Shown here in pieces: positions 7,040 through 15,650 of a DNA stretch of 41,902 nucleotides (within the stretch, counting starts at the first letter, position 1; every line of letters begins with the position of its first letter). Origin of the DNA: Anaerolinea thermolimosa (GTDB lineage: Bacteria > Chloroflexota > Anaerolineae > Anaerolineales > Anaerolineaceae); assembly GCF_001050195.2 (NCBI RefSeq), contig NZ_DF967966.1:257046-298947 (forward strand), written 5' to 3'. A program made the translations under genes and the position numbers. The notes below the pieces were generated by a model. That model had not been told where the DNA came from. It saw only the letters and a program-made list of their open reading frames with translations, and ran no database searches.

Positions 7040-7040
7040 A

Positions 7041-7991
7041 ATGCCCTCGTCACCGCACAGCGCCTGGCGCGCCAACGCCCTGCTCATCCTCGTCACGGCC
7101 ATCTGGGGCTTTGGCTTCGTGGCCCAGCGGGTAGGCATGCAGCACATCGGGGCGTTCACGTACAATGCCCTGCGTTTTGGCATCGGCAGCCTGGTTTTGC
7201 TGGCCTTCGTCCCGCTTCTGCGGCGCTTTAATCCACCTGCCGGCAGGCTGGAGGGGCGGGCTTTGCTTAAAGCCGGGGCAGCGGCAGGAACGTTGCTTTT
7301 CATTGCGGCTTACCTGCAGACGGCCGGGCTGGCTTACACCGGCGCAGGCAAAGCCGGGTTCATCACCGGCTTCTACGTGGTGCTGGTTCCCCTGCTGGGG
7401 TTATTCTGGCGGCAACGCACCAGCCCTTTCACCTGGGTGGGTGGAGCGCTTTCTCTGGCGGGGTTGTATTTGCTCACCATCAGCGAGAGCTTGCAGGTCA
7501 ACCCTGGCGATCTGCTGGTGCTCTCCAGTGCTTTCTTCTGGGCGGCTCACATCCAGGCCATCGGGTATTTCTCCCGGCGGGTAGAGCCACTGTCTTTTTC
7601 CATTGTCCAGTATGTGGCGGTAGCACTTTTCAGCGCCCTCGTGGCGCCCTTTTTTGAAGGGAACACCCTTTCGCAAATCACTGCCGCCGCAGGCGCGGTG
7701 CTTTATGGCGGGGTGATGGTGGTGGGGGTATCTTTCACTCTGCAGGTCATCGCTCAGCGCGAGGCACACCCTGGCCATGCCGCTGTGATCATGGTCTCGG
7801 AAGCCATGTGGGGGGTCGTGGCGGGCTGGTTGCTGCTGGGTGAGGTGCTTACCCCGCGCGCGCTGGCCGGTTGTGCTCTGATGCTTGTGGCCATGCTTCT
7901 CTCTCAGGCAGGCTCTTATTTGTCTTTCAGCCTGCCCCGTCGCAACACCCAGCCTGAAGTGCTCAAAACCGATCGTTCAACCTCCCTGTGA
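7041..7991 (+). CDS. EamA/DMT-superfamily transporter
   Basis: A 316-aa integral membrane protein with about ten hydrophobic helices arranged as two EamA repeats. The first starts at NALLILVTAIWGFGFVAQRV and the second at GDLLVLSSAFFWAAHIQAIG. Both show the typical Trp/Gly-rich first helix, and the second ends with a GWLLLGEVLTPRALAGCALML segment characteristic of the family. Members export or import metabolites such as amino acids, nucleotide precursors or drugs, and the substrate cannot be inferred from sequence. It starts 1 nt after the DUF493 stop without a clear SD, so translation is probably coupled. Confidence 0.9.
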   Translation: MPSSPHSAWRANALLILVTAIWGFGFVAQRVGMQHIGAFTYNALRFGIGSLVLLAFVPLLRRFNPPAGRLEGRALLKAGAAAGTLLFIAAYLQTAGLAYTGAGKAGFITGFYVVLVPLLGLFWRQRTSPFTWVGGALSLAGLYLLTISESLQVNPGDLLVLSSAFFWAAHIQAIGYFSRRVEPLSFSIVQYVAVALFSALVAPFFEGNTLSQITAAAGAVLYGGVMVVGVSFTLQVIAQREAHPGHAAVIMVSEAMWGVVAGWLLLGEVLTPRALAGCALMLVAMLLSQAGSYLSFSLPRRNTQPEVLKTDRSTSL

Positions 7992-8033
7992 TCTGACGCA
8001 TATAAGAAAATCGTTAGATCATTCCTCCATTGC

Positions 8034-8063
8034 TTGACTCTTCCTCCCCCCTGTGCGTAGAAT
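8034..8063 (+). promoter_or_regulatory. Promoter of the DnaJ-like gene, leaderless configuration
   Basis: -35 TTGACT (8034-8039), an 18-bp spacer and -10 TAGAAT (8058-8063). The ATG at 8071 is exactly 7 nt after the -10 and there is no SD, so the mRNA is predicted to begin at the start codon. Confidence 0.7.
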
Positions 8064-8070
8064 CTAAAAT

Positions 8071-9003
8071 ATGGAATACAAAGACTATTACAAAATCCTC
8101 GGCGTAGATCGAAATGCCAGCGAGGAAGAAATCAAGAAAGCCTTTCGCAAGCTGGCCATGAAATACCATCCCGACCGGAACCCCGGCGACAAAAAAGCCG
8201 AGGAGACTTTTAAGGATATTAACGAGGCTTACGAGGTTCTGAGCGACCCTGAAAAGCGCCGCCGCTACGACCAGCTGGGTGAGTCGTATACCCGCTGGCA
8301 GCAGGCGGGCGGTGCTCCGGGTGGCTTTAACTGGAATGAGTGGTTTAGCGGTGCCCCCGGCGGAGTGCGCGTGGAGTATACCAACCTCGATGACCTCTTC
8401 GGCGGCGGCGCCGGGGGGTTCTCCGATTTCTTCCAGGCCATTTTTGGGGGTATGGGCGGCGGAGCGGCCACCCGCACGGCCACCCGCACGGCTCGCTCGC
8501 GCCCACCTGCGGTAGAGCATCCTGTGGAAATCACCCTGCAGGAGGCTTACCGGGGTACGGAACGCACCGTCACCATCGATGGGCGCCGGTTGCAGGTAAA
8601 AATCCCGCCAGGCGCCGATAACGGCACCAAAGTACGCATGGCCGGTGTGGGGCAGCCCGGCCCGAATGGCACCCGCGGTGATATCTACCTCGTCGTGCAG
8701 GTCATCCCGGACTCGCGCTTTGAGCGGAAAGGGAATGATCTCTATACCGATTTTGATCTCGACCTGTACACTGCCGTGCTTGGGGGCGAAGCCCGTGTGG
8801 ATACGCCCGACGGGCAGGTTGTCCTCACCATCCCTCCGGGTACTCAGCCTGGCCAAACCTTCCGTCTGGCAGGGCGCGGCATGCCGCACCTGCGTAACCC
8901 GCAAAACCGGGGAGACCTGTTTGCCCGGGCGCGGGTATCCCTGCCACGCAACCTGACCCCGCAACAACGGGAATACTTTGAAAAACTGGCCCGGCTGAAG
9001 TGA
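8071..9003 (+). CDS. DnaJ-like co-chaperone without zinc fingers (CbpA type)
   Basis: A 310-aa type II J-protein. The J-domain (residues 1-70) has the HPD triad at 33-35, which stimulates ATP hydrolysis by DnaK. A Gly/Phe-rich linker follows ([15 protein letters not shown] to [12 protein letters not shown]). The four CxxCxGxG zinc motifs of true DnaJ are absent, and two C-terminal client-binding beta domains follow ([59 protein letters not shown]). E. coli CbpA has the same architecture. It is followed 34 nt later by the HtrA-like protease gene, a pairing that suggests a shared protein-quality role. No CIRCE element is seen at its promoter. Confidence 0.95.
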   Translation: MEYKDYYKILGVDRNASEEEIKKAFRKLAMKYHPDRNPGDKKAEETFKDINEAYEVLSDPEKRRRYDQLGESYTRWQQAGGAPGGFNWNEWFSGAPGGVRVEYTNLDDLFGGGAGGFSDFFQAIFGGMGGGAATRTATRTARSRPPAVEHPVEITLQEAYRGTERTVTIDGRRLQVKIPPGADNGTKVRMAGVGQPGPNGTRGDIYLVVQVIPDSRFERKGNDLYTDFDLDLYTAVLGGEARVDTPDGQVVLTIPPGTQPGQTFRLAGRGMPHLRNPQNRGDLFARARVSLPRNLTPQQREYFEKLARLK

Positions 9004-9037
9004 CCGCCGACCACGGATTGGATTTCAAGGAGGCACC

Positions 9038-10204
9038 ATGAAACGCAGTTTTCCTCTGGCTTTTCTGCTGGTTGTGCTGGCGCTCACGGCCCTTTCCTGC
9101 CGTGTCAGCCTGCCGGGCGGGTTGCAGTCTGAGACACCCACCCTCATCCCCACCCTCAGGGTGGAGAAGGTTCCACAGGAGAACGCCCAGCCTCCACAAT
9201 CTCTTCCTGACCTGGTCGATCAGCAAAACACGCTGGTCAACCTCTACGAACGGGTGAACCCCGGGGTGGTCTCGATCCGCGTGTACACCGCAGGCGGCGG
9301 GGGGCAGGGTTCGGGGTTTGTTTACGATACTGAAGGCCACATCATCACCAACTACCACGTTGTGCAGGATGCCGAAGACCTTGAAGTGGATTTCCCCTCC
9401 GGGATCAAGGTACGCGGGAAGGTTGTGGGCACCGATCTGGACTCTGATCTGGCGGTGGTCAAGGTTGACGTGCCTTCCAGCGAACTCACACCGCTTCCGC
9501 TGGGCGATGGCGAATCGCTCAAGGTGGGGCAAACGGTGGTGGCCATTGGCAACCCCTTCGGGCTGGCCGGCACCATGACCGCGGGGATTATTTCTGCCAA
9601 GGGGCGTACCCTTGAATCGCTGCGTGAAGCCCCCGGCGGAAACTATTTTTCGTCCGGCGCCATCATCCAGACCGATGCCGCCATTAACCCCGGTAACTCC
9701 GGGGGGCCGCTCATTGACCTGGACGGGAAGGTGGTGGGCATTAATCGCGCTATCGTGGCCAACAATGCCTTTGGCGAATCCACCAATAGCGGCGTGGGGT
9801 TTGCGGTCAATGTAGATATTGTCAAGCGCGTCGTTCCAGAGCTGATCAAGAATGGCAAATACAGTTATCCCTATCTGGGGGTGACCAGTCAGGAAGAAAT
9901 CACCCTGCTCATGGCCGAAGAGCTGGGCCTGCCCCAGGCCACCGGTGCCTACGTGCTCCAGGTTACTCCGGGCAGCCCGGCAGACAAGGCCGGAATCCGT
10001 GCCGGAACGCGCCGTACCAGTGTGGCAGGGTTGTATGCAGGGGGCGATCTCATCATAGCGGTTGATGGGCAGGAGGTTCGCGTCTTTGGCGACCTGCTCA
10101 CTTACCTGATGACCAAGAAAAGCCCCGGAGACACCATCGTTTTAACCATTTTGCGCGATAATCAACGAAAGGAGGTCAGCGTCACCCTCGCAGAACGTCC
10201 GTAA
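9038..10204 (+). CDS. HtrA/DegP-family serine protease, lipoprotein form
   Basis: A 388-aa trypsin-like protease with one PDZ domain. The N-terminus is a signal peptide ending in LTALSC. Cys21 is a likely lipid attachment site, although the -3 residue is Ala rather than Leu. A Pro/Thr-rich spacer precedes the protease domain. The catalytic triad is visible: His107 in NYHVVQDAEDLEV, Asp137 in DSDLAVVKV and Ser221 in NPGNSGGPLI. The PDZ domain spans roughly 285-385 (YLGVTSQEE to GDTIVLTILRDNQRKEV). HtrA proteases degrade or refold damaged proteins outside the cytoplasm. Start at 9038 is supported by AAGGAGG. It likely belongs to the dnaJ-like transcription unit. Confidence 0.95.
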   Translation: MKRSFPLAFLLVVLALTALSCRVSLPGGLQSETPTLIPTLRVEKVPQENAQPPQSLPDLVDQQNTLVNLYERVNPGVVSIRVYTAGGGGQGSGFVYDTEGHIITNYHVVQDAEDLEVDFPSGIKVRGKVVGTDLDSDLAVVKVDVPSSELTPLPLGDGESLKVGQTVVAIGNPFGLAGTMTAGIISAKGRTLESLREAPGGNYFSSGAIIQTDAAINPGNSGGPLIDLDGKVVGINRAIVANNAFGESTNSGVGFAVNVDIVKRVVPELIKNGKYSYPYLGVTSQEEITLLMAEELGLPQATGAYVLQVTPGSPADKAGIRAGTRRTSVAGLYAGGDLIIAVDGQEVRVFGDLLTYLMTKKSPGDTIVLTILRDNQRKEVSVTLAERP

Positions 10205-10251
10205 GCACGTTATCGTATTCGCTTACCCTTTCAATTGAATAGGAGGATGCC

Positions 10252-11346
10252 ATGATAACCGAGCATGACTTGCGGGAGCTGGTGGAATTCACTGCCAACG
10301 CGCCGGTGCTCAGTCTGTATCTGAATCTTGACCCCACTCTGGGCAACGCAGATGCGCATAAACTGCGCGCGCGCAGCATTCTCAAGGATATTTATCTGCC
10401 GCAAGATGTAGAGGCTATCACCCGTTACCTGGATCATGAGTATAACTGGTCAGGGCGGGGGTTGGCGATTTTCTCATGCGCTCCAGAGGGATTCTTTCGC
10501 GCCTACCCGTTAGGTGTGCCCGTGCGGAGCGCTGTTCATATCAGCGACCGACCAAGTGTTAAAATCCTCACTGAACTGCTCGATAACTACGGCGGCTACG
10601 GCGTGGTCCTGATCGATAAACAGGGCGCGCGTGTATTTCACTTTCACCTGGGCGAACTGGTGGACCAGGAAGGCTTCATGGGCGAAGAGGTCAAGCACGT
10701 CAAACGCGGGGGGGCGTCGACCTTTCCGGGTCGGCGGGGGGGTGTGGCTGGACGCACCCGCGCCATGGAAGAGCAAATTGACCGCAACATGAAGGAGGCC
10801 GCCGAGTTCTGTGTGCGCTTTTTCGAATCCCGCCGTATCCGGCGTATTCTCATCGGCGGCACCGATGAGAACGTCAAACATTTGATGAATGATCTGCCTA
10901 AAACCTGGCAGAGCCTGATCGTCGGCACCTTCCCGATGAGCCTGACCGCCAACCAGAACGAAGTGCTGGCGCGCGCCCTTGAAGTGGGTGCCCAGGCCGA
11001 AGCCGAAAGCGAAGCTCAACTGGTAGATCAGCTTGTCACCGGCGCGGCCAAGGGCAGCGGCGCGGTGGTGGGGCTGGAAGATACCCTGGCCGCCGTCAAC
11101 GATGGTCGCGTGCAACTGCTGGTGATTGCCGAGGGGTTCCGTAAGGTGGGGTATCGCCACCGGGAGACCGAAGCTCTCGCAGTGAAACCACCCGATGACG
11201 ATGATCCCACCGCCTGGGAAAAGGTGTTCGATGTCATCGACCTTGCGGTCAACCGTGTCATGCGCAGCGGCGGTGAAGTGGAAGTCATTCACAGTGTAGA
11301 AGACTTTGAAAAGGTCGGGAACATTGGTGCCCTGTTGCGTTATTGA
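10252..11346 (+). CDS. Bacterial eRF1/Vms1-like (baeRF-type) protein
   Basis: A 364-aa protein with the layout of the bacterial eRF1-like families. The N-terminal domain has SLYLNLDP. The middle RNase H-like domain reads YGVVLIDKQGARVFHFHLGEL. A basic Gly-rich loop follows (GGASTF then RRGGVAGRTRA), at the place where the GGQ loop lies in eRF1, and leads into the helix EEQIDRNMKEAAEF. The C-terminal Pelota/L7Ae-like domain includes RRILIGGTDENVKHL and LAAVNDGRVQLLVIAEG. Eukaryotic and archaeal relatives release peptides from tRNA on the ribosome, and Vms1 does so on stalled 60S subunits. The canonical GGQ is not present, so peptidyl-tRNA hydrolase activity is uncertain. A role in ribosome rescue is inference. 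The start has AGGAGG 7 nt upstream. Confidence 0.8.
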   Translation: MITEHDLRELVEFTANAPVLSLYLNLDPTLGNADAHKLRARSILKDIYLPQDVEAITRYLDHEYNWSGRGLAIFSCAPEGFFRAYPLGVPVRSAVHISDRPSVKILTELLDNYGGYGVVLIDKQGARVFHFHLGELVDQEGFMGEEVKHVKRGGASTFPGRRGGVAGRTRAMEEQIDRNMKEAAEFCVRFFESRRIRRILIGGTDENVKHLMNDLPKTWQSLIVGTFPMSLTANQNEVLARALEVGAQAEAESEAQLVDQLVTGAAKGSGAVVGLEDTLAAVNDGRVQLLVIAEGFRKVGYRHRETEALAVKPPDDDDPTAWEKVFDVIDLAVNRVMRSGGEVEVIHSVEDFEKVGNIGALLRY

Positions 11347-11369
11347 TCTTCTCAGGCGCCGTTAAATTC

Positions 11370-11403
11370 GGGGGCTGGTAGAGAAGTGCCAGCCCCCGGA
11401 TTT
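11370..11403. terminator. Terminator between convergent genes
   Basis: A 9-bp stem, GGGGGCTGG/CCAGCCCCC, with a 10-nt loop, followed on the plus strand by GGATTTTTC. It ends the eRF1-like transcript. The minus-strand gene stops immediately beyond it and may use the same hairpin. Confidence 0.8.
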
Positions 11404-11404
11404 T

Positions 11405-12673
11405 TCATTTCACCATTTGTTGGAGTTGCTCAAAAGAGGTCACCCGGGCAATGGTGTTGAGGAACTCGGCCAGAGAGGCGCTTTTCTGGCGCAGTGCCTG
11501 CACAGCCGGGCCTACGGGATCTTCACCGGCGGCCCCACCGCCAGGGGTATCGTTGTAGGCACCGTAGAAGGCAAAATAGGCCTGATTAAGCTTGCGGATG
11601 AGATACCCGTGCTCCCAGAACACCTTGCGACGCGCTTCCATATAGGCCTCGGCTTCTTCGATCTTCCCTTCTGCCAGAAGGGCTTCAGCCTGAAGGCGGG
11701 TGATGCGCATCTCTTTACGGAAGTCGAACGATGGGGGGGTGGCTGGCTTCTCTGGCCCCGGAGAAGCAGGTGCCGGTACCTCTTCGGGAGGGAGCTTTTC
11801 GGGGTAAAAGCGCGCCACCACCGCCCGGCCGATTTCCTTGCCAGCGATGCTTGCGGTGGTTTCGTTGATGGTGCGCATTTCTGGTGAGGCGTCATAGAGC
11901 ATCCCCAGAGGGCGGAGTGTGAGGTAATTGTGCGTCCACTCGTGCGCCACTACTTCGGTCAGCCAGTTCAGGTCGCTGGTCGATTGCACCATTGTGGGGT
12001 AGACCCCCACCCCGCCGATGCCCACGACCAGCGTCGACTTGTTGAGTGATCGGGCCACTTTTTCTTCGATGGCGATGCGTTCTTTCAGCGATAGTCCTGG
12101 CACCAGGGAAATGTTTGCCTCCTGTTCGATGCGCTCACGCGGAGATACGATGAGTGCGTAGGGCAGCGGGGTGACACGGTAAAGCACCGGCGGCAGAGGC
12201 TGCCCCCCGGTGGTCAGACCCAGGCTGGCGAGCACCGTACTGACCTGTGCCTGAAGGATGGACTCGGCCAGCGGGCCCAGGCGTGCCTCCTCGGCCTGAG
12301 CTGCTTCCAGTTCGGTGCGTTTCTCGCGCGAGGCAGTTTCGGGGTCTTTCACCGCCGGGTCAGCGTAAATGGTAGCCACTTCCCGATTCAACCCGTCGAT
12401 TCTGGCTACCAGATCAAGATAACGGAATACCGCCTGCTTTTGATCTTCCAGGCTCAGGTAACGCGGTGCATCCAGAGCGGCCTGAGTGTTTTTTGTGGCC
12501 AGGGCATTGAGCACCCACTGCACGTATTCAAATTCGTCCCGCCGCACGAACGCACGCACCCGGTCGTAATCATCGGTAAACAGCCCATCACTGCGGCTTA
12601 AAACCAGCCCCAGCAGGAGCAGGAAGATTGTGCGTTGAAGAACTTCCTGAACAGTAAAAAGAATGCGCACCAT
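11405..12673 (-). CDS. Putative membrane-associated zinc metallopeptidase (gluzincin-like)
   Basis: A 422-aa protein. A hydrophobic segment near the N-terminus (TIFLLLLGLVLS) is a probable membrane anchor or signal. A helical, charged region follows (about 40-190), then a peptidase-like core with HEWTH at 244-248 (HExxH). It is preceded by hydrophobic STLVVGIGGVGVYPTMV and followed by INETTASIAGKEIG, whose Glu could be the third zinc ligand as in gluzincins. The C-terminal part has Pro-rich and charged helices. I do not recognise a named family. Start: the ATG at 12673 has TATAAT exactly 7 nt upstream and no SD, so a leaderless start fits, and the longer reading frame overlaps the divergent glgC. 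The substrate is unknown. Confidence 0.75.
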   Translation of the reverse strand: MVRILFTVQEVLQRTIFLLLLGLVLSRSDGLFTDDYDRVRAFVRRDEFEYVQWVLNALATKNTQAALDAPRYLSLEDQKQAVFRYLDLVARIDGLNREVATIYADPAVKDPETASREKRTELEAAQAEEARLGPLAESILQAQVSTVLASLGLTTGGQPLPPVLYRVTPLPYALIVSPRERIEQEANISLVPGLSLKERIAIEEKVARSLNKSTLVVGIGGVGVYPTMVQSTSDLNWLTEVVAHEWTHNYLTLRPLGMLYDASPEMRTINETTASIAGKEIGRAVVARFYPEKLPPEEVPAPASPGPEKPATPPSFDFRKEMRITRLQAEALLAEGKIEEAEAYMEARRKVFWEHGYLIRKLNQAYFAFYGAYNDTPGGGAAGEDPVGPAVQALRQKSASLAEFLNTIARVTSFEQLQQMVK

Positions 12674-12680
12674 GCGCCTG

Positions 12681-12686
12681 ATTATA
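12681..12686 (-). promoter_or_regulatory. -10 box of leaderless metallopeptidase promoter
   Basis: Minus-strand TATAAT sits 7 nt before the ATG at 12673. No convincing -35 is seen 16-18 bp upstream. Confidence 0.5.
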
Positions 12687-12724
12687 GCCGCATTCGGGGG
12701 TAGTTTTCTTTTTTCAAGGCATTG

Positions 12725-12730
12725 TATAAT
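12725..12730 (+). promoter_or_regulatory. -10 box of the glgC promoter
   Basis: Consensus TATAAT about 40 nt before glgC, in the short region shared with the divergent metallopeptidase gene. The -35 is weak. The leader carries a clear SD, AGGAGG at 12760-12765. Confidence 0.5.
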
Positions 12731-12770
12731 GGGTTCAAGAGCGGTGCAAAAAGGATAACAGGAGGAAACC

Positions 12771-14045
12771 ATGCCTTCACTCGATAACATTCTGGCCATC
12801 ATTCTGGGCGGCGGTCGGGGCAGCCGGCTTTATCCACTCACCAAACTTCGCTCTAAACCTGCCGTTCCTATGGGCGGTAAATATCGCCTGATCGATATTC
12901 CCATCAGCAATTGCATCAATTCCGGCATCTACCGCATCGCTGTCCTCACCCAGTTCAACTCGGTCTCCCTGCATCGCCACATCACCCAGACTTATGTCTT
13001 CGACGTATTCCACACCGGCGCAGTCTACATCTGGGCGGCAGAGCAAACCATGGAAAACGCTGACTGGTACCAGGGTACTGCTGATGCTGTTCGCAAACAG
13101 CTGTTTCAGATTCGCTCTGCCCGCGCCGATTACGTCCTGATCCTGGCCGGGGATCACCTTTACCGCATGGATTATTCTGAAATGGCGCGTTTCCACTGGG
13201 AGCACAACGCCGATATTACCGTAGCGGTACAGCCCGTGCGCGCCGATGAAGCCCACCGGTTGGGCATCCTCAAGCGCGATTCTGAAGGGCGCATTTTGCG
13301 TTTTGCCGAAAAGCCCAAAGACCCTGCCCTGCTGGCCGATCTGATCAGCCGTGATGACCCCATTCGCCCTTACCTCGGCTCGATGGGTATTTACATGTTT
13401 AAAACCAATGTGCTCATCGATGTGCTTGAAAACAACGCCTTCAACGACTTCGGCGGCCAGGTGATCCCCCATGCCCTGAACACGCACCGAGTCTACGGCT
13501 TCGATTTCGATGGCTACTGGGAAGACATCGGAACCATCCGCGCTTTCTACGAGACCAACCTTGCGCTGGCGGATCCCAATCCCCGTTTTAACCTCTACGA
13601 TCCTCAGCGGCCCATTTACAGTCACGCGCGTTTTCTCCCCGGCTCTATCCTCGATAACTATGTCCTGGAGCACGTTTTGCTCACTGAAGGCTGTTCGCTG
13701 AAACGTTGTGAGGTGCGCCATTCGGTCATTGGCCTGCGCAGCCAGATTCGTTCTGGCACGGTGATTCTGGATAGCATCCTGATGGGCGCCGATTACTACG
13801 ATTCTGGCTGCATGAGCGATGACTCAGATGAAGGCCCTGAACCATGCATCGGCATCGGGCGGGATTGTTTCATCCAGGGCGCGATCATCGATAAAAACGC
13901 GCGCATCGGGCGCAATGTGATCATCAAGCCCTTCCCCCGCGGTGTGGATATGGAGACCGAGAACTGGACGGTTCAGGATGGCATTGTTGTGGTTCCCAAA
14001 GGCGCCATTCTGACCGCCGGAACGATCATCGCTCCGAAAGTCTGA
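12771..14045 (+). CDS. glgC: Glucose-1-phosphate adenylyltransferase (ADP-glucose pyrophosphorylase)
   Basis: It makes ADP-glucose and pyrophosphate from ATP and glucose-1-phosphate, the committed step of glycogen synthesis. The 424-aa length is normal. The nucleotidyltransferase signature is GGGRGSRLYPLTKLRSKPAV, followed by the conserved GGKYRLIDIPISNCINSGI, the YQGTADAVR segment, the AGDHLYRMDY metal-binding region, the substrate-contacting FAEKP and YWEDIGTI. The C-terminal third is a left-handed beta-helix (CIGIGRDCFIQGAIIDKNARIG) with the usual end, WTVQDGIVVVPKGAIL. These enzymes are usually allosteric tetramers, and the effector cannot be read here. Glycerate kinase follows 26 nt downstream, so 3-phosphoglycerate metabolism and glycogen storage may be co-expressed. 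Confidence 0.97.
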   Translation: MPSLDNILAIILGGGRGSRLYPLTKLRSKPAVPMGGKYRLIDIPISNCINSGIYRIAVLTQFNSVSLHRHITQTYVFDVFHTGAVYIWAAEQTMENADWYQGTADAVRKQLFQIRSARADYVLILAGDHLYRMDYSEMARFHWEHNADITVAVQPVRADEAHRLGILKRDSEGRILRFAEKPKDPALLADLISRDDPIRPYLGSMGIYMFKTNVLIDVLENNAFNDFGGQVIPHALNTHRVYGFDFDGYWEDIGTIRAFYETNLALADPNPRFNLYDPQRPIYSHARFLPGSILDNYVLEHVLLTEGCSLKRCEVRHSVIGLRSQIRSGTVILDSILMGADYYDSGCMSDDSDEGPEPCIGIGRDCFIQGAIIDKNARIGRNVIIKPFPRGVDMETENWTVQDGIVVVPKGAILTAGTIIAPKV

Positions 14046-14071
14046 CCCCACACCCGGCCACCGCCGCCGCG

Positions 14072-15439
14072 ATGAACCCTGCTTCTTTTCTGACCGCATC
14101 CCTGCGTGCGCACCCGGCCGGTGAGGGCATGGCGCGCGTCATGGCCGCTGCGGTTAACGCCGTAGACCCCCGGGAGGCGGTACGGCGCTACCTGCGGCGA
14201 GAAGGCCAGCGCCTGTGGGTGGGAGATGAGCTTTATGACCTGCAAAGCGTGCGCCGCGTGTGGGTGGTTGGAGCCGGTAAAGCCGGTTACCCCATGGCGC
14301 AGGCGGTGGAAGATATCCTCGGCGCGTGGATCGCGGGCGGACTGGTGATTGTGAAAGATGGGTATGCCCCGGAAGCCGTCCGCCTTCCGCACATCGAAAT
14401 CGCCTTTGCCGCTCATCCTGTTCCCGACGAACGCGGCGTAGAGGGTACGCGGCGCATCCTCTCCCTGCTTCAGCAGGCGGGTGCCGATGACCTGGTGCTC
14501 TGCCTGCTTTCGGGGGGTGGGTCAGCCCTGCTCACCGCCCCAGCGGAGGGCATTTCGCTTGCCGACGTTCAGGCGCTTACCAGCCTGCTCCTTGCCTGCG
14601 GGGCGGCCATTGATGAAATCAACGCTCTGCGGAAACACATCGATCAGGTCAAGGGGGGGGCGCTGGCACGCATGGCCGCCCCTGCCCGGGTTGCCGCTCT
14701 CATCCTCTCCGACGTTATCGGTGATCGGCTGGATGTCATCGCTTCAGGGCCGTGTTTCCCCGATGAAAGTACTTTTTCTGATGCCTGGAGCGTGCTTGAA
14801 CGATACGCTCTGGCCGACCGGGTGCCCGAGTCCATTCGGGTGCATCTGCAGGCCGGACTGCGGGGTGAAACAGGTGAAACTCCCAAGCCCGGTGACCCGC
14901 TCTTTCAACGTGTACAAAACCTGGTTGTGGCCAGCAATTTACAGGCGGCGCGTGCCGCACTTCACCAGGCCCGTGCCGAAGGCTGGCATACACTGCTCCT
15001 GACCACCTTTCTCCAGGGAGAGGCCAGCCAGGCCGGGCGTGCCCTGGCCTCAATTGCCCGGCAGGTGGCCGCTACCGGTGAGCCGCTCCCCCGCCCTGCG
15101 TGCCTGGTCGCCGGAGGTGAAACCACCGTTACCCTGCACGGTCAGGGGCTGGGAGGGCGCAACCAGGAGCTGGCGCTGGGCGCCGTGGAAGATATGCGCG
15201 GCCTTGAAAACGCCTTCCTCATCGCCCTGGCTACGGATGGTGGTGATGGCCCCACCGACGCCGCCGGGGCGGTGGTGTCGGGTGATACGCTCGCCCGTGC
15301 GTTCTCCCGTGGCTTTCATCCCGGGCACTTCCTGGCGCGCAATGATGCTTATCACTTTTTCCAGCCCCTTGGAGACCTGTTGCTCCCCGGCCCTACCCGC
15401 ACCAACGTCAACGACCTGACTTTTCTCTTCCTGCTCTGA
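14072..15439 (+). CDS. Glycerate 2-kinase (MOFRL/DUF4147 family)
   Basis: A 455-aa enzyme that phosphorylates D-glycerate with ATP, normally at the 2-hydroxyl, feeding glycolysis and serine-pathway metabolism. The N-terminal DUF4147 domain shows VWVVGAGKAGYPMAQAVE, then the HPVPDERGVEGTRRIL and LCLLSGGGSALLTAP loops that define the family, KHIDQVKGG, and LILSDVIGDRLDVIASGP. The C-terminal MOFRL domain includes CLVAGGETTVTLHG, GGRNQELALGA and ATDGGDGPTDAAGAVV, and ends at GPTRTNVNDLTFLFL. All motifs are intact. The 211 nt between its stop and the next gene hold no clear terminator or gene. Confidence 0.93.
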   Translation: MNPASFLTASLRAHPAGEGMARVMAAAVNAVDPREAVRRYLRREGQRLWVGDELYDLQSVRRVWVVGAGKAGYPMAQAVEDILGAWIAGGLVIVKDGYAPEAVRLPHIEIAFAAHPVPDERGVEGTRRILSLLQQAGADDLVLCLLSGGGSALLTAPAEGISLADVQALTSLLLACGAAIDEINALRKHIDQVKGGALARMAAPARVAALILSDVIGDRLDVIASGPCFPDESTFSDAWSVLERYALADRVPESIRVHLQAGLRGETGETPKPGDPLFQRVQNLVVASNLQAARAALHQARAEGWHTLLLTTFLQGEASQAGRALASIARQVAATGEPLPRPACLVAGGETTVTLHGQGLGGRNQELALGAVEDMRGLENAFLIALATDGGDGPTDAAGAVVSGDTLARAFSRGFHPGHFLARNDAYHFFQPLGDLLLPGPTRTNVNDLTFLFLL

Positions 15440-15650
15440 TGCGTTTTTGCTGCGTGGCTCTGTCTGGCTGTGGGTATTCAGGAACATTGACGGGGTAAAG
15501 CTCGGAAGATTGACCTTAGTACGCCGCCGCAGTTTGGGTTTATACTTCTACGAAGGCGATCTTCCCGGCAGGCGTGTGTAATCCGCGGTGCTCTGCGGCT
15601 GTGCTTAAGCCGGGGGTTGCCCACGCATCTTTACCAGCGAGGAGTTCTTC

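Noticed and set aside
8461-8500. Short direct repeat of gccacccgcacg in the DnaJ-like gene
   Set aside because: It encodes a local [10 protein letters not shown] low-complexity linker within an intact frame, not a mobile or CRISPR repeat.
15508-15553. Promoter TTGACC...TATACT before the cation ATPase
   Set aside because: The two boxes are about 25 bp apart, too far for sigma-70 recognition.
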